The notes under the pieces are model-generated. The model was not told the DNA's origin and did not search any database. It saw nothing but the letters and a program-made list of their open reading frames with translations. 64,000 bases of DNA. Source: Microbacterium sp. Root553 (lineage in GTDB: Bacteria > Actinomycetota > Actinomycetes > Actinomycetales > Microbacteriaceae). Both the position numbers and the translations under genes were made by a program. This document shows positions 1 through 8,354 of this stretch, piece after piece (positions within the stretch are counted from its first letter, which is position 1; every line of letters starts with the position of its first letter). The DNA lies in NCBI RefSeq assembly GCF_001426995.1, contig NZ_LMFY01000001.1, positions 2,167,675-2,231,674 of the forward strand. The letters are read 5' to 3'.

Positions 1-110
1 TGTGGCGACGCCTGCACGGCCGTGCGGCCGGAGACGGCCGGGTCGCGAAGCACGACGACTACGTCTACCTCGGGCGCTCGCGAGCGCCGCGCGGGGTCAG
101 CGTCGGCTGA
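1..110 (+). CDS. C-terminal end of an unidentified protein (partial)
   Basis: Reading from base 3, 35 codons run without a break to a TGA at 108-110. Third positions are nearly all G or C, as in the real genes nearby, and the other two plus-strand frames do not show this. The fragment is basic and contains HDDYVYLGRSRAPRG. I cannot name the family. It ends 20 bp before the stop of the convergent ugd gene. A perfect 16-bp palindrome (73-88) lies within it and could act as a hairpin at the end of either transcript. Confidence 0.45.
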   Translation, partial: WRRLHGRAAGDGRVAKHDDYVYLGRSRAPRGVSVG

Positions 111-129
111 TCGTCGGTGCGGCTGCGAG

Positions 130-1440
130 TCAGCGGCGACCCATGCCGTGATACGACCAGCCGGCCGCGCGCCAGAGATCGGCGTCGAGGCAGTTCCTGC
201 CGTCGATGATCACGCGCCCGGCGACGAGCGATCCCGCATGCTCGGGGGTGAGATCCCGGCGGTACTCGTCCCATTCCGTGACGATCACGACGGCGTCCGC
301 GTCGCGCAGCGCGTCGTCGCGTTCGGCGGCGTACCCGAGCTGAGGGTGCGCGGCCGCCGCGTTGGCGAGCGCCGCCGGATCCGTCACCACGACGTCGGCG
401 CCCAGCCCTCGCAGCCGCACAGCGACGTCGAGCGCGGGGGAGTCGCGGATGTCGTCGCTGAAGGGCTTGAACGCCGCGCCGAGCACCGCGACCCGTCGAC
501 CGAACACGAGCCCGCCCAGTGCGTCGACGACCAGCTGCACCGCCCTGTCGCGACGACGCAGGTTGATCGCGTCGACCTCGCGGAGGAACCCCACGGCCTC
601 TCCGCGTCCCAGCTCCTCGGCGCGTGCCGTGAAGGCGCGGATGTCCTTGGGCAGGCACCCGCCGCCGAAGCCGATCCCCGACCCGAGGTAGCGTCTGCCG
701 ATGCGGGTGTCGTGGCCCAGCGCATCCGCGAGCAGTGCGACGTCGGCGCCCGCGGCCTCGGCGATCTCGGCCATCGCGTTGATGAACGAGATCTTGGTGG
801 CGAGGAAGGCGTTCGCGGCTCCCTTGACGAGCTCGGCGGTCGCGAGATCGGTGACCAGGAACGGGCTGCCCGCGGTCACGGCGGAGGCATACGCCTCCCG
901 CAGCAGCGTCGCGGCCCTGACGCCCTCGGCTCCGTCTGGTACGCCGACGACGAGTCGATCGGGTGTGAGCGTGTCGTGCACGGCCCAGCCCTCGCGAAGG
1001 AACTCGGGGTTCCACACCAGTGTCGCGCCCGTCTCGTCGACACGCGCGGCCAGTCGTTCCGCGGTGCCGACCGGCACCGTGGACTTGCCGGCGATGACAT
1101 CGCCACGGCGGAGATGGGGGAGCAGCGACTCCACGGCCGCGTCGACGAAGCGCAGATCGGCCGCATGCCCGCCCGCGACCTGCGGGGTTCCCACGGCGAG
1201 GAAGTGCACGTCGGATCCGCTCGCGTCCGCCATATCGCTGCTGAACTGCAGGCGCCCCGACGAGAGGCCCTCGCGCAACAGCTCCTCGAGCCGTGGTTCG
1301 AAGAACGGCGCCGTGCCGCCCGCGAGCACCGCGACCCTGTGCTCGTCGACGTCGATACCGACGACATCGTGTCCGATCGAGGCCATCGCTGCGGCGTGCA
1401 CGGCACCGAGGTACCCGCATCCGATCACTGACATGCGCAT
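130..1440 (-). CDS. ugd: UDP-glucose 6-dehydrogenase
   Basis: This enzyme oxidises UDP-glucose to UDP-glucuronate with two NAD+, supplying uronic acids for surface polysaccharide. The 436-residue protein begins with a Rossmann GCGYLG loop (residues 8-13). The substrate signature WNPEFLREG lies near 143-151, and the active-site Cys262 sits in GFGGGCLPKDI. Length fits the bacterial family. I use the ATG at 1440, because residues before it in the open frame do not look conserved; an ATG two codons further in is equally possible. Family and fold are clear. It could instead act on a related sugar such as UDP-ManNAc, since substrate range cannot be read reliably from sequence. Confidence 0.9.
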   Translation of the reverse strand: MRMSVIGCGYLGAVHAAAMASIGHDVVGIDVDEHRVAVLAGGTAPFFEPRLEELLREGLSSGRLQFSSDMADASGSDVHFLAVGTPQVAGGHAADLRFVDAAVESLLPHLRRGDVIAGKSTVPVGTAERLAARVDETGATLVWNPEFLREGWAVHDTLTPDRLVVGVPDGAEGVRAATLLREAYASAVTAGSPFLVTDLATAELVKGAANAFLATKISFINAMAEIAEAAGADVALLADALGHDTRIGRRYLGSGIGFGGGCLPKDIRAFTARAEELGRGEAVGFLREVDAINLRRRDRAVQLVVDALGGLVFGRRVAVLGAAFKPFSDDIRDSPALDVAVRLRGLGADVVVTDPAALANAAAAHPQLGYAAERDDALRDADAVVIVTEWDEYRRDLTPEHAGSLVAGRVIIDGRNCLDADLWRAAGWSYHGMGRR

Positions 1441-1558
1441 GTGCCCACGAGACCGGATGCTCCTCACGCGAGGGCGTCCGAGGGGTGAACGTCGCATGGA
1501 CGGTGCATGTCGGAACAGCCGGGCGCCGAGCCCACGGGGCTTTTCGGGCCGCCGCTGA

Positions 1559-1564
1559 TAGGCT
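1559..1564 (+). promoter_or_regulatory. Possible -10 hexamer of pnp
   Basis: TAGGCT matches the TANNNT form seen before many genes in this window. Initiation about 7 nt downstream would give a pnp leader of roughly 235 nt. No convincing -35 is visible. Confidence 0.35.
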
Positions 1565-1569
1565 GGAGG

Positions 1570-1589
1570 CGGTCGACGCGTGTCGACCG
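1570..1589 (+). promoter_or_regulatory. Stem-loop at the probable 5' end of the pnp transcript
   Basis: Perfect 8-bp arms CGGTCGAC / GTCGACCG around a GCGT loop. If transcription starts near 1571 this helix would cap the mRNA's 5' end. In E. coli, pnp is autoregulated through a leader stem-loop; a similar role here is inference only. Confidence 0.4.
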
Positions 1590-1755
1590 CATAACTTCAT
1601 ATCGACTCATGGAGCGATCGGCGGAGAGCTGGTCCCCTGTGGTGGGTTCCTCGGCGGGTCGCGTCGGGTGGCTTTCTACTGGTGGCCAGCGCAGGTGACA
1701 TTCGCGGGAATGACCGCGCGCCCATATCCTGCCGCATCCGCTCCTTCATGAATAC

Positions 1756-1782
1756 GCTCGCGCACCATACGGGTACGCGAGC
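1756..1782 (+). promoter_or_regulatory. Stem-loop just before the pnp ribosome site
   Basis: Perfect 7-bp arms GCTCGCG (1756-1762) and CGCGAGC (1776-1782) enclose a 13-nt loop. The helix ends about 9 nt before the Shine-Dalgarno sequence, so it could affect ribosome access or be a nuclease target. Confidence 0.4.
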
Positions 1783-1805
1783 CTAAACAAAGAAGGAGAG
1801 ACCTC

Positions 1806-4076
1806 TTGGAAGGTCCTGAAATCACCGCCACCGAGGCCGTTCTCGACAACGGCCGCTTCGGCACCCGCACCATCCGCTTCGAGACCGGCCGCCTCGCGCA
1901 GCAGGCTCAGGGCGCAGTCGCCGCGTACCTCGACGGCGAGACCATGCTCCTCTCGGCCACCAGCGCAGGCAAGCACCCGCGCGAGGGCTTCGACTTCTTC
2001 CCGCTGACGGTCGACGTCGAGGAGCGCTCCTACGCCGCCGGCAAGATCCCCGGCTCGTTCTTCCGTCGTGAGGGCCGCCCCTCCACCGAGGCGATCCTCG
2101 TCTGCCGTCTGATCGACCGTCCGCTGCGTCCGTCGTTCGTCGACGGCCTGCGCAACGAGGTCCAGGTCGTCATCACGGTGATGTCGATCGCTCCCGGCGA
2201 GTACTACGACGCTCTCGCGATCAACGCGGCCTCCGCGTCGACGCAGATCTCGGGTCTGCCCTTCTCGGGTCCCGTCGCCGGTGTGCGCCTCGCGTTCGTT
2301 CCCGGCCACGGCGAGCACGCCGACCAGTGGGTCGCGTTCCCGAATGCCGAGCAGGTCGCAGAGGCCGTGTTCGACCTCATCGTCGCCGGTCGCGTCGTCA
2401 CCAAGTCCGACGGCTCTGAAGACGTCGCGATCATGATGGTCGAGGCCGAGGCCACCGAGGGCAGCTGGAACCTGATCAAGGCCGGCGCCACCAAGCCCGA
2501 CGAGACCATCGTCGCGCAGGGCCTCGAGGCGTCGAAGCCCTTCATCGCTCAGCTCGTCAAGGCTCAGGCCGAGCTCGCAGCGACCTCGTCGAAGGAGCCG
2601 GGCGTGTACCCGGTCTTCCCGGCGTACAGCCAGGAGGTCTACGACTTCGTCGCCGGCCGCTCCTACGACGAGCTCGTCGGCGTCTACCAGATCGCCGACA
2701 AGTCCGACCGTCAGGCTGCGGACGACGCGATCAAGGACCGCGTCCGGGCAGAGCTCATCGAGGCCACCGAGTCGGGTTCGCTCCCGGCCGGCGCCCCGCT
2801 GGAGTTCTCCGCGGCGTACAAGTCCGTGACGAAGAAGATCGTCCGCGGTCGCATCCTCACCGAGGGCGCTCGCATCGACGGCCGTGGCCTCGCCGACATC
2901 CGTCCGCTCGACGCCGAGGTGCAGGTCATCCCGCGCGTGCACGGATCGGCGATCTTCCAGCGCGGTGAGACCCAGATCCTGGGCGTCACCACGCTGAACA
3001 TGCTCAAGATGGAGCAGCAGATCGACTCGCTGTCGCCCACCACGAGCAAGCGCTACATGCACCACTACAACTTCCCGCCCTACTCGACCGGTGAGACCGG
3101 CCGGGTCGGTTCGCCGAAGCGTCGCGAGATCGGGCACGGCTTCCTCGCCGAGCGCGCGCTCGTGCCGGTGCTGCCGAGCCGCGAGGAGTTCCCGTACGCG
3201 ATCCGTCAGGTGTCCGAGGCGCTGAGCTCCAACGGCTCGACGTCGATGGGCTCTGTCTGCGCGTCGACCCTGTCGCTGCTGAACGCCGGTGTGCCGCTGC
3301 GCGCACCTGTCGCCGGCATCGCCATGGGCCTCGTCTCCGATGAGGTCGACGGTGAGACCCGCTACGCGGCGCTGACCGACATCCTCGGTGCGGAAGACGC
3401 TCTGGGCGACATGGACTTCAAGGTCGCGGGTACGGGTGAGTTCATCACCGCCATCCAGCTCGACACGAAGCTCGACGGCATCCCGACCTCGGTCCTCGCC
3501 GGTGCGCTCACGCAGGCCCGCGATGCCCGTCTGACGATCCTCAACGTCCTGAACGCCGCGATCGACGCGCCCGACGAGATGGCGCCCACCGCGCCTCGCG
3601 TCATCAGCGTGCAGATCCCGGTCGACAAGATCGGTGAGCTGATCGGCCCGAAGGGCAAGACGATCAACGCGATCCAGGACGAGACCGGCGCGCAGATCTC
3701 CATCGAGGAGGACGGCACCGTCTACATCGGCGCGACCGACGGACCGTCGGCCGAGGCCGCGCGCGCCCAGGTCAACGCGATCGCGAACCCGACCAACCCC
3801 GAGGTGGGTGAGCAGTTCCTCGGAACCGTCGTGAAGATCGCGACGTTCGGTGCGTTCGTCTCGCTGCTTCCGGGCAAGGACGGTCTGCTGCACGTCACCG
3901 AGGTGCGCAAGCTCGCCGGTGGCAAGCGCGTCGAGAACGTCGACGACGTCCTCTCCGTCGGACAGAAGATCCTCGTGAAGATCACGAAGATCGACGACCG
4001 CGGCAAGCTGTCGCTCGAGCCCGTCATCGACGAGGCTCCTGCGGATGCTGCGGCAGAGGAGTCCGCTGCGGAGTAA
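1806..4076 (+). CDS. pnp: Polyribonucleotide nucleotidyltransferase (PNPase / GpsI)
   Basis: A 3'-to-5' exoribonuclease that degrades RNA phosphorolytically; the actinobacterial enzymes were also described as guanosine pentaphosphate synthetases. The 756-residue protein has the full architecture: first RNase PH domain (about 10-140), helical linker, second RNase PH domain (about 325-560) with the active-site stretch [13 protein letters not shown] near 532-544, KH domain (about 598-655, GPKG loop near 615), and S1 domain (about 667-735). Translation starts at TTG, fixed by the ribosome site GAAGGAGAG 5 nt upstream. rpsO, the usual upstream partner, is absent; instead ugd diverges. A strong hairpin follows the stop. 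Confidence 0.97.
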   Translation: MEGPEITATEAVLDNGRFGTRTIRFETGRLAQQAQGAVAAYLDGETMLLSATSAGKHPREGFDFFPLTVDVEERSYAAGKIPGSFFRREGRPSTEAILVCRLIDRPLRPSFVDGLRNEVQVVITVMSIAPGEYYDALAINAASASTQISGLPFSGPVAGVRLAFVPGHGEHADQWVAFPNAEQVAEAVFDLIVAGRVVTKSDGSEDVAIMMVEAEATEGSWNLIKAGATKPDETIVAQGLEASKPFIAQLVKAQAELAATSSKEPGVYPVFPAYSQEVYDFVAGRSYDELVGVYQIADKSDRQAADDAIKDRVRAELIEATESGSLPAGAPLEFSAAYKSVTKKIVRGRILTEGARIDGRGLADIRPLDAEVQVIPRVHGSAIFQRGETQILGVTTLNMLKMEQQIDSLSPTTSKRYMHHYNFPPYSTGETGRVGSPKRREIGHGFLAERALVPVLPSREEFPYAIRQVSEALSSNGSTSMGSVCASTLSLLNAGVPLRAPVAGIAMGLVSDEVDGETRYAALTDILGAEDALGDMDFKVAGTGEFITAIQLDTKLDGIPTSVLAGALTQARDARLTILNVLNAAIDAPDEMAPTAPRVISVQIPVDKIGELIGPKGKTINAIQDETGAQISIEEDGTVYIGATDGPSAEAARAQVNAIANPTNPEVGEQFLGTVVKIATFGAFVSLLPGKDGLLHVTEVRKLAGGKRVENVDDVLSVGQKILVKITKIDDRGKLSLEPVIDEAPADAAAEESAAE

Positions 4077-4096
4077 TCCCCAGCGCTTCGACACGG

Positions 4097-4126
4097 AGCC
4101 CGGTCGTCCGTCAGGACGCCCGGGCT
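4097..4126 (+). terminator. Terminator hairpin after pnp
   Basis: Stem AGCCCGG / CCGGGCT extends through one mismatch into CGTCC / GGACG with a 4-nt loop. It starts 21 nt after the pnp stop. There is no U tract, as is common in high-GC actinobacteria. Confidence 0.65.
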
Positions 4127-4188
4127 TCGTCGTCCCCGACGTGACCAAACCGTTATGGGAAGTTCGCTCGCCGTTCCCCGGATTGGTC

Positions 4189-4209
4189 GGCGAGTTCGCG
4201 GAACTCGCC
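4189..4209. promoter_or_regulatory. Perfect inverted repeat upstream of the aldo/keto reductase-like gene
   Basis: GGCGAGTTC, spacer GCG, GAACTCGCC. This 9-bp perfect dyad sits about 80 bp before the start codon and abuts TACTCT (4210-4215), a plausible -10. It looks like an operator or a leader hairpin; no local regulator gene is evident. Confidence 0.5.
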
Positions 4210-4287
4210 TACTCTCGAAGTACGCACCGGGGGGTGTATTCGGGCAGTGATGCGGGCCGTGGTCCACGGCCGAAGCGGGGTGAGGAT

Positions 4288-5316
4288 ATGCGGTTGTTCG
4301 GCGTAGGCGCAGGAGCCTCGAACGACCGTGCGCAGGAGGGCGTGGCGGAGCATCCGTCGGCACCCATCCCGATCGTCGGACCCGGAATAGGGGAGGGCAT
4401 CCGCGTCCCGCTCGGAGAGACGGGTTTCGAGACCTTCCCGCTCATGCTCGGCGCCGCGGAGTTCGGCTGGAACGTCGACCTGGAGACCAGTCACGGGATC
4501 CTCGATCGCTACGTCGAGTTCGGGGGGAATGCGATCCACACCGCCGACGGCTTCTCCGGCGGACGCAGCGAGCACATCATCGGCCAGTGGCTGCAGTCCC
4601 GCGGTCAGCGGGAACGCTCCGTCGTGAGCGTGCGCATCGGTGCGCACGCCGACAACCCGGGTCTCGGATCCGTCAACCTCGTTCGCGCCGTCGAAGGATC
4701 GCTCACCCGACTCGGAGTCGAGCGGATCGACGTGCTCTACCTCGACGCGACTCTCGACAGGACGACGAACCTCGAAGACACGCTGGCGACCGTCGAATGG
4801 ATGGTCGACGCCGGGAAGATCGGCGCGCTCGGAGCCTTCGGCTTCGCACCCGAACGCCTCGTCGAGGCGCGGATCCTCGCCTCGGCCGGATACCCGCGCA
4901 TCGAGGTCATCGACTCTCCGTACAACCTGGTCAGGCGTCAGCCGTTCGAGGGGGATCTGCGACTCGTCGCGGGTGCGCAGAGTCTCGCCGTGACCCCGTC
5001 GCATGCGCTGGAGCACGGATTCCTGTCGGGGCGGCACCGCAGCAAGGCGCTGGCCTCGAAGGGCGTGCGCGGAGAGCAGCTGCGCGGACATCTGAACCGC
5101 CGCGGCACCAAGATCCTCCGCGCCCTCGATCAGGTCGCCACCGAACTCGAGGTTCCCGTCGCCGCCGTGTCGATCGCGTGGCTGCTCGCCCAGCGCACGG
5201 TCGCTGCGCCGATCGTGAACGCCTTCGCCGCCGAGCACGTCGACGAGCTGATGCAGGGCGCCGGTGTGACGCTGTCGCGCGCACAGGTCGCAGAGCTCAC
5301 TCGCGCCGGCAACTGA
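4288..5316 (+). CDS. Aldo/keto reductase-fold protein lacking the catalytic tetrad
   Basis: The 342-residue protein follows the aldo/keto reductase pattern: GGNAIHTADGFSGGRSE (about 79-95), RLGVERIDVLYLD (141-153), and a C-terminal helix with AVSIAWLLAQ. The family's catalytic residues Asp, Tyr, Lys and His align with His84, Phe89, Arg116 and Asp153, so all four appear replaced. An ordinary NADPH reductase activity is therefore unlikely; a binding or regulatory role, as in potassium-channel beta subunits, is possible. Start is the ATG after GGGGTGAGG. It lies alone between pnp and a histidine phosphatase. Fold certain, function unknown. Confidence 0.8.
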   Translation: MRLFGVGAGASNDRAQEGVAEHPSAPIPIVGPGIGEGIRVPLGETGFETFPLMLGAAEFGWNVDLETSHGILDRYVEFGGNAIHTADGFSGGRSEHIIGQWLQSRGQRERSVVSVRIGAHADNPGLGSVNLVRAVEGSLTRLGVERIDVLYLDATLDRTTNLEDTLATVEWMVDAGKIGALGAFGFAPERLVEARILASAGYPRIEVIDSPYNLVRRQPFEGDLRLVAGAQSLAVTPSHALEHGFLSGRHRSKALASKGVRGEQLRGHLNRRGTKILRALDQVATELEVPVAAVSIAWLLAQRTVAAPIVNAFAAEHVDELMQGAGVTLSRAQVAELTRAGN

Positions 5317-5394
5317 GCGGCGTCACGACGCTGTCATAGACCTGGCATAGGGTGGAGTGGAACCGACAAACGCTGTCGATGAAGCGAGCGAGTT

Positions 5395-5997
5395 GTGACG
5401 CATTACATATATCTGGTCAGACATGGCGAACATCAGGACGCCGAGCACGGCCTCGCCGACGGACCCCTGTCGCCCCGTGGTCAGCGCCAGGCCGAGCTGA
5501 TCGCCGACCGCCTCTCGGGTCTTCCGCTCGACGCCGTCTGGCACTCGCCCCTGCTGCGGGCGAACGAGACGGCCAGGGCGATCGCTGCTCGCCTGCCGTC
5601 GGTCGACCCCGCACCGACGGCGCTCTTGTTCGACTGCGTGCCCACCGGCATGACCGACGAGACTCCCGCCGCGTACGAGCCGTTCTTCGGGGCCGTCACC
5701 GACGCCGAGCTCGAGGCCGGGCGGGCGCAGATGTTCGACGCCGTCAACGAGTTCCTGGTGCGCAAGCCGGGAGACGTCCACGAGGTCCTCATCACCCACA
5801 ACTTCGTCATCTCCTGGTTCGTGCGCGAGGTGCTCGGAGCTCCGGAGTGGCGGTGGATGACCCTCAACCAGGCGCACTGCGGACTCACGGTCATCGCGCA
5901 GAAGCAGGGCAGACCGTGGACGCTGCTCACGCACAACGACACCGGCCATCTTCCGGTCGAGCTCCGCACCGGCATCCCCGACACGATGCCGGTCTGA
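5395..5997 (+). CDS. Histidine phosphatase family protein (phosphoglycerate mutase-like)
   Basis: The phosphoacceptor motif LVRHG lies at residues 7-11, with His10 expected to carry the phosphate, followed by GPLSPRGQRQAELIADRL. A second conserved His occurs in LITHNFVISWF near residue 130. At 200 residues it matches small cofactor-independent members that dephosphorylate assorted phosphoesters; the substrate cannot be read from sequence. Start is GTG, with only a weak purine-rich stretch upstream. It sits 59 bp before dapB, which has its own promoter, so functional linkage is uncertain. Confidence 0.85.
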   Translation: MTHYIYLVRHGEHQDAEHGLADGPLSPRGQRQAELIADRLSGLPLDAVWHSPLLRANETARAIAARLPSVDPAPTALLFDCVPTGMTDETPAAYEPFFGAVTDAELEAGRAQMFDAVNEFLVRKPGDVHEVLITHNFVISWFVREVLGAPEWRWMTLNQAHCGLTVIAQKQGRPWTLLTHNDTGHLPVELRTGIPDTMPV

Positions 5998-6043
5998 TCC
6001 TCCCGCCCTCGGCCCGCCGCCGGGGCAGGGAGCCGCAGCGAAA

Positions 6044-6049
6044 TAGACT
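6044..6049 (+). promoter_or_regulatory. Leaderless-type -10 of dapB
   Basis: TAGACT ends 6 nt before the ATG, which places initiation at the start codon itself; there is no Shine-Dalgarno sequence. Confidence 0.6.
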
Positions 6050-6055
6050 GGGCGC

Positions 6056-6796
6056 ATGACCATCCAGGTAGCACTCGTCGGCGGCACCGGCAAGCTCGGC
6101 TCGATCATCCGCGCGGTGATCGACGACCTCGAGGGCTTCGAGGTGGGCCGCGTGCTCACATCGCGCAGCGATCTCGCCGAGCTGGACGGCGCCGGACTCG
6201 TGATCGACGCCACCACGCCCCAGGTGAGCATCGACGTCGTGCGCGCGGCGGTCGAGCGCCGCATCAACGTGCTCGTGGCGACCTCCGGCTGGTCGACCCA
6301 GCGGCTCGCACTGGTGCGTCCGCTCGTCGAGGACGCGGGTACCGGTGCCGTGTTCATCCCGAACTTCTCCCTCGGATCCGTGCTGGGGTCCGCCCTCGCC
6401 GCCGCGGCCGCACCGTTCTTCGGGTCCGCGGAGATCGTCGAGGCGCACCACGAGGCGAAGGTCGATTCCCCGAGCGGCACCGCCGTGCGGACGGCCGAGC
6501 TGATCGCCGCCGCCAGGGCGGAGCAGGGGCCGGTGAGCGCGCCCCACGCCGACCAGCGTGCCCGCGGTCAGCAGGTGGGCAGTGTGCCCATCCATTCCCT
6601 GCGCCGTCCAGGGGTGATCGCGAAGCAGGAGGTCGTGCTCGCGGGCCCCGGGGAGTCGCTCACCTTCACCCACGACACCGTCGAGCCCGCTCTCGCCTAC
6701 GCGCCCGGCATCCGCCTCGCGGTGCCGTTCGCCGCGCAGGCCATCGGCGTGCACGTCGGGCTGGAGAGCATGATCGACATCGGCATCCGCTCATGA
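6056..6796 (+). CDS. dapB: 4-hydroxy-tetrahydrodipicolinate reductase
   Basis: Second step specific to diaminopimelate/lysine synthesis: NAD(P)H reduction of the dapA product to tetrahydrodipicolinate. The nucleotide-binding loop is VGGTGKLG (8-15). The family signature EAHHEAKVDSPSGTA lies near 129-143 and carries the active-site His and Lys. At 246 residues it is full length for actinobacteria. Its ATG follows a TAGACT hexamer directly, and its stop overlaps the next gene's ATG by 4 nt. dapA (12001) and dapF (25893) lie elsewhere in the window in separate units. Confidence 0.95.
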   Translation: MTIQVALVGGTGKLGSIIRAVIDDLEGFEVGRVLTSRSDLAELDGAGLVIDATTPQVSIDVVRAAVERRINVLVATSGWSTQRLALVRPLVEDAGTGAVFIPNFSLGSVLGSALAAAAAPFFGSAEIVEAHHEAKVDSPSGTAVRTAELIAAARAEQGPVSAPHADQRARGQQVGSVPIHSLRRPGVIAKQEVVLAGPGESLTFTHDTVEPALAYAPGIRLAVPFAAQAIGVHVGLESMIDIGIRS

Positions 6797-7230
6797 TGTC
6801 GAGGATCGGCGTCGCCCTCATGGCCGCGGCGCTGCTGGTCTACCTCGCGGTCGCGATCTGGCTCGCGGTGATGTTCTTCGCCGTCGGGACCGCGGTGTCG
6901 ATCGGTATGGGAGTCGCATTGATCGTGCTCGCGCCGATCGGCGCCTGGGCGCTGGTGCGCGAGATGCAGTTCGGATTCGCGGCGGACCGTCTGGGCCGTG
7001 AACTCGATTCCGAGGGCGGCATGCCGGAGGCGGAGTCGGAACTCACCCCCAGTGGGCGTATCGCTCGCACGGATGCCGACCCGCTGATCGCGCGGTATGC
7101 AGCCGAGGCCGACGCTGCCCCGAGCGACTGGCGAGCACGGTATCGGCTCGGGGTGGTGCAGGACGCCGCAGGGCGCCGCAAGGACGCCCGTGCGAGCATC
7201 CGTGCGGCGATCCGCGTGGCCCGAGGCTGA
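6793..7230 (+). CDS. Small membrane protein with a TPR-like tail
   Basis: 145 residues. Two hydrophobic helices (about 6-28 and 33-52) are followed by a soluble region whose end (DWRARYRLGVVQDAAGRRKDARASIRAAIRV) resembles one tetratricopeptide helix pair. The function is unknown. The ATG overlaps the dapB stop by 4 nt, so it is co-translated with dapB. Two ATGs stand in tandem and either may be used. A 5-bp hairpin spans the gap to the convergent OsmC gene. Confidence 0.7.
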   Translation: MMSRIGVALMAAALLVYLAVAIWLAVMFFAVGTAVSIGMGVALIVLAPIGAWALVREMQFGFAADRLGRELDSEGGMPEAESELTPSGRIARTDADPLIARYAAEADAAPSDWRARYRLGVVQDAAGRRKDARASIRAAIRVARG

Positions 7231-7236
7231 GGCGAC

Positions 7237-7662
7237 TCAGGCCAGCGTGGCCTCGAGCGTGATCTCGATGCCCGCGAGAGCCTGGGAGACCGGGCAGCCG
7301 ACCTTGGCGTCGGCGGCGATCCGCTGGAAGTCCTCGGCGCTCAGCCCCGGTACGACGGCGTTGACGTTGAGGTGGCTGCCGGAGATCCCGACGCCCGGCT
7401 TGAAGGTGACCGAGGCGCTGGTGTCGACGCGCTCGGGCGGAGTGCCGTTCTCGGAGAGCGCGTGAGACAGCGCCATGCTGAAGCACGAGGCGTGAGCGGC
7501 GGCGATCAGCTCCTCCGGAGTGGTGGTCGTGTCGCTGCCTTCGCTGCGCGCCTTCCAGTTGATGGGGAAGGTGCCGAGCTTCGACGAGGAGAACGACACG
7601 GTGCCCGAGCCCTCCGCGAGGGATCCGGTCCAGGTGGTGGCGGCTTCGCTGGTGACGGGCAT
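7237..7662 (-). CDS. OsmC/Ohr-family peroxiredoxin
   Basis: 141 residues with both redox cysteines of the family: Cys60 in AAHASCFSMAL and the second in VGCPVSQAL (about 121-129). Such proteins reduce organic hydroperoxides with a dihydrolipoyl or thiol partner. The N-terminal pattern (TWTGSLAEGSGTVSF) points to the OsmC rather than the Ohr branch. A GGAGAG ribosome site precedes the ATG. It converges on the dapB operon, with 6 bp between the stops. No MarR-type OhrR gene is next to it. Confidence 0.88.
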   Translation of the reverse strand: MPVTSEAATTWTGSLAEGSGTVSFSSSKLGTFPINWKARSEGSDTTTTPEELIAAAHASCFSMALSHALSENGTPPERVDTSASVTFKPGVGISGSHLNVNAVVPGLSAEDFQRIAADAKVGCPVSQALAGIEITLEATLA

Positions 7663-7767
7663 GATCTCTCCGATTCTCGCGCCGCGGGATGTGCGGACGC
7701 GTGTCCGGTCAGCCTACCGAGCGGGGCGAGGCGGGGGAACAGCCGTCGGGCGGCCGGCGCGTGATCC

Positions 7768-8334
7768 TCAGGTCGCGGCGGAGCCGCGCGCGACGAGTCC
7801 TGCGCGCTGCAGGAGCAGGTACAGCTGGCAGCCGAGGCAGACCGAGAAGGCTGCGTTCAGGAACGCGGCGACGAAGGCCGCGGCGGTCGCGATCGGAAGC
7901 GCCCACGGCACGCCGACCAGATGCAGGACGAGTCCGACGGTGACGACGAAGAGCCCGACGCCCTGTGCGAAGCGCGGCGGACGCGGGTCCTCGAGCTCGG
8001 TCGGAGGCGAGAGCCGAGGGCGCACGAACCGCCGGAAGACGACGCCCCAGGGTGCGGTCGATGGCCATGCGACGCCCCAGAGGAACAGGAACGCGATCAC
8101 GACGGTGAGGAGAAAGCCCGGGTCGACTGCCCGCTGGGCGAGCGATGCCGAGGCGACCGCCCAGGTGCCGGATCCGAATTCCGCCGTCGCGAGCGGCTGG
8201 TATGCGAACCAGCCGAACGTCCGGGCTGTCGAGATCCCGATCAGACCGAGGAAGGTGGCCACCAGCAGAAGCACTGTCGTGATCGTGGCCGCGAAACGCG
8301 GCCCGCGCGGGTCGATACCGGGGGTGCTGGTCAT
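7768..8334 (-). CDS. DUF4395 integral membrane protein
   Basis: 188 residues with about four membrane helices (about 15-37, 64-84, 118-138, 141-165). The C-terminal part has a Cys pair, SVCLGCQLYLLL, typical of DUF4395 proteins. The function is unproven. It is the second gene after a thioredoxin-like gene, 20 bp apart on the same strand. That pairing, with Cys residues in both, suggests a membrane thiol-redox pair. Start is the ATG preceded by CTGGAGCAGAG. Confidence 0.75.
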   Translation of the reverse strand: MTSTPGIDPRGPRFAATITTVLLLVATFLGLIGISTARTFGWFAYQPLATAEFGSGTWAVASASLAQRAVDPGFLLTVVIAFLFLWGVAWPSTAPWGVVFRRFVRPRLSPPTELEDPRPPRFAQGVGLFVVTVGLVLHLVGVPWALPIATAAAFVAAFLNAAFSVCLGCQLYLLLQRAGLVARGSAAT

Positions 8335-8354
8335 CTCTGCTCCAGGATCTCTCG

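Larger units (their letters stand above)
1441..1805. other. Intergenic region between ugd and pnp, probable pnp leader
   Basis: 365 bp without a convincing gene; short open frames here lack codon bias and a ribosome site. It holds a possible plus-strand -10 (TAGGCT, 1559-1564), a stem-loop just after it (1570-1589), a second stem-loop (1756-1782) and the pnp ribosome site GAAGGAGAG near 1792-1800. A small hairpin at 1529-1541 followed by TTT is also visible. The ugd promoter must also lie here but I could not place it. Confidence 0.5.

Noticed and set aside
73..88. Perfect palindrome GGCGCTCGCGAGCGCC as a terminator of ugd
   Set aside because: It lies inside the probable coding end of the upstream gene and has no loop or U tract. 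It may be chance in GC-rich coding DNA, so it is not listed as a terminator.
65..1600. A long Arg-rich minus-strand frame overlapping ugd
   Set aside because: The frame of ugd (130-1440) encodes all dehydrogenase motifs; the other frame is compositional noise.
1507..1698. A 63-codon frame in the pnp leader
   Set aside because: Codon use is not GC3-biased, no ribosome site, and no recognisable pattern.
1746..4148. An 800-codon minus-strand open frame opposite pnp
   Set aside because: Antisense shadow of a certain gene; the product is low complexity and has no ribosome site.
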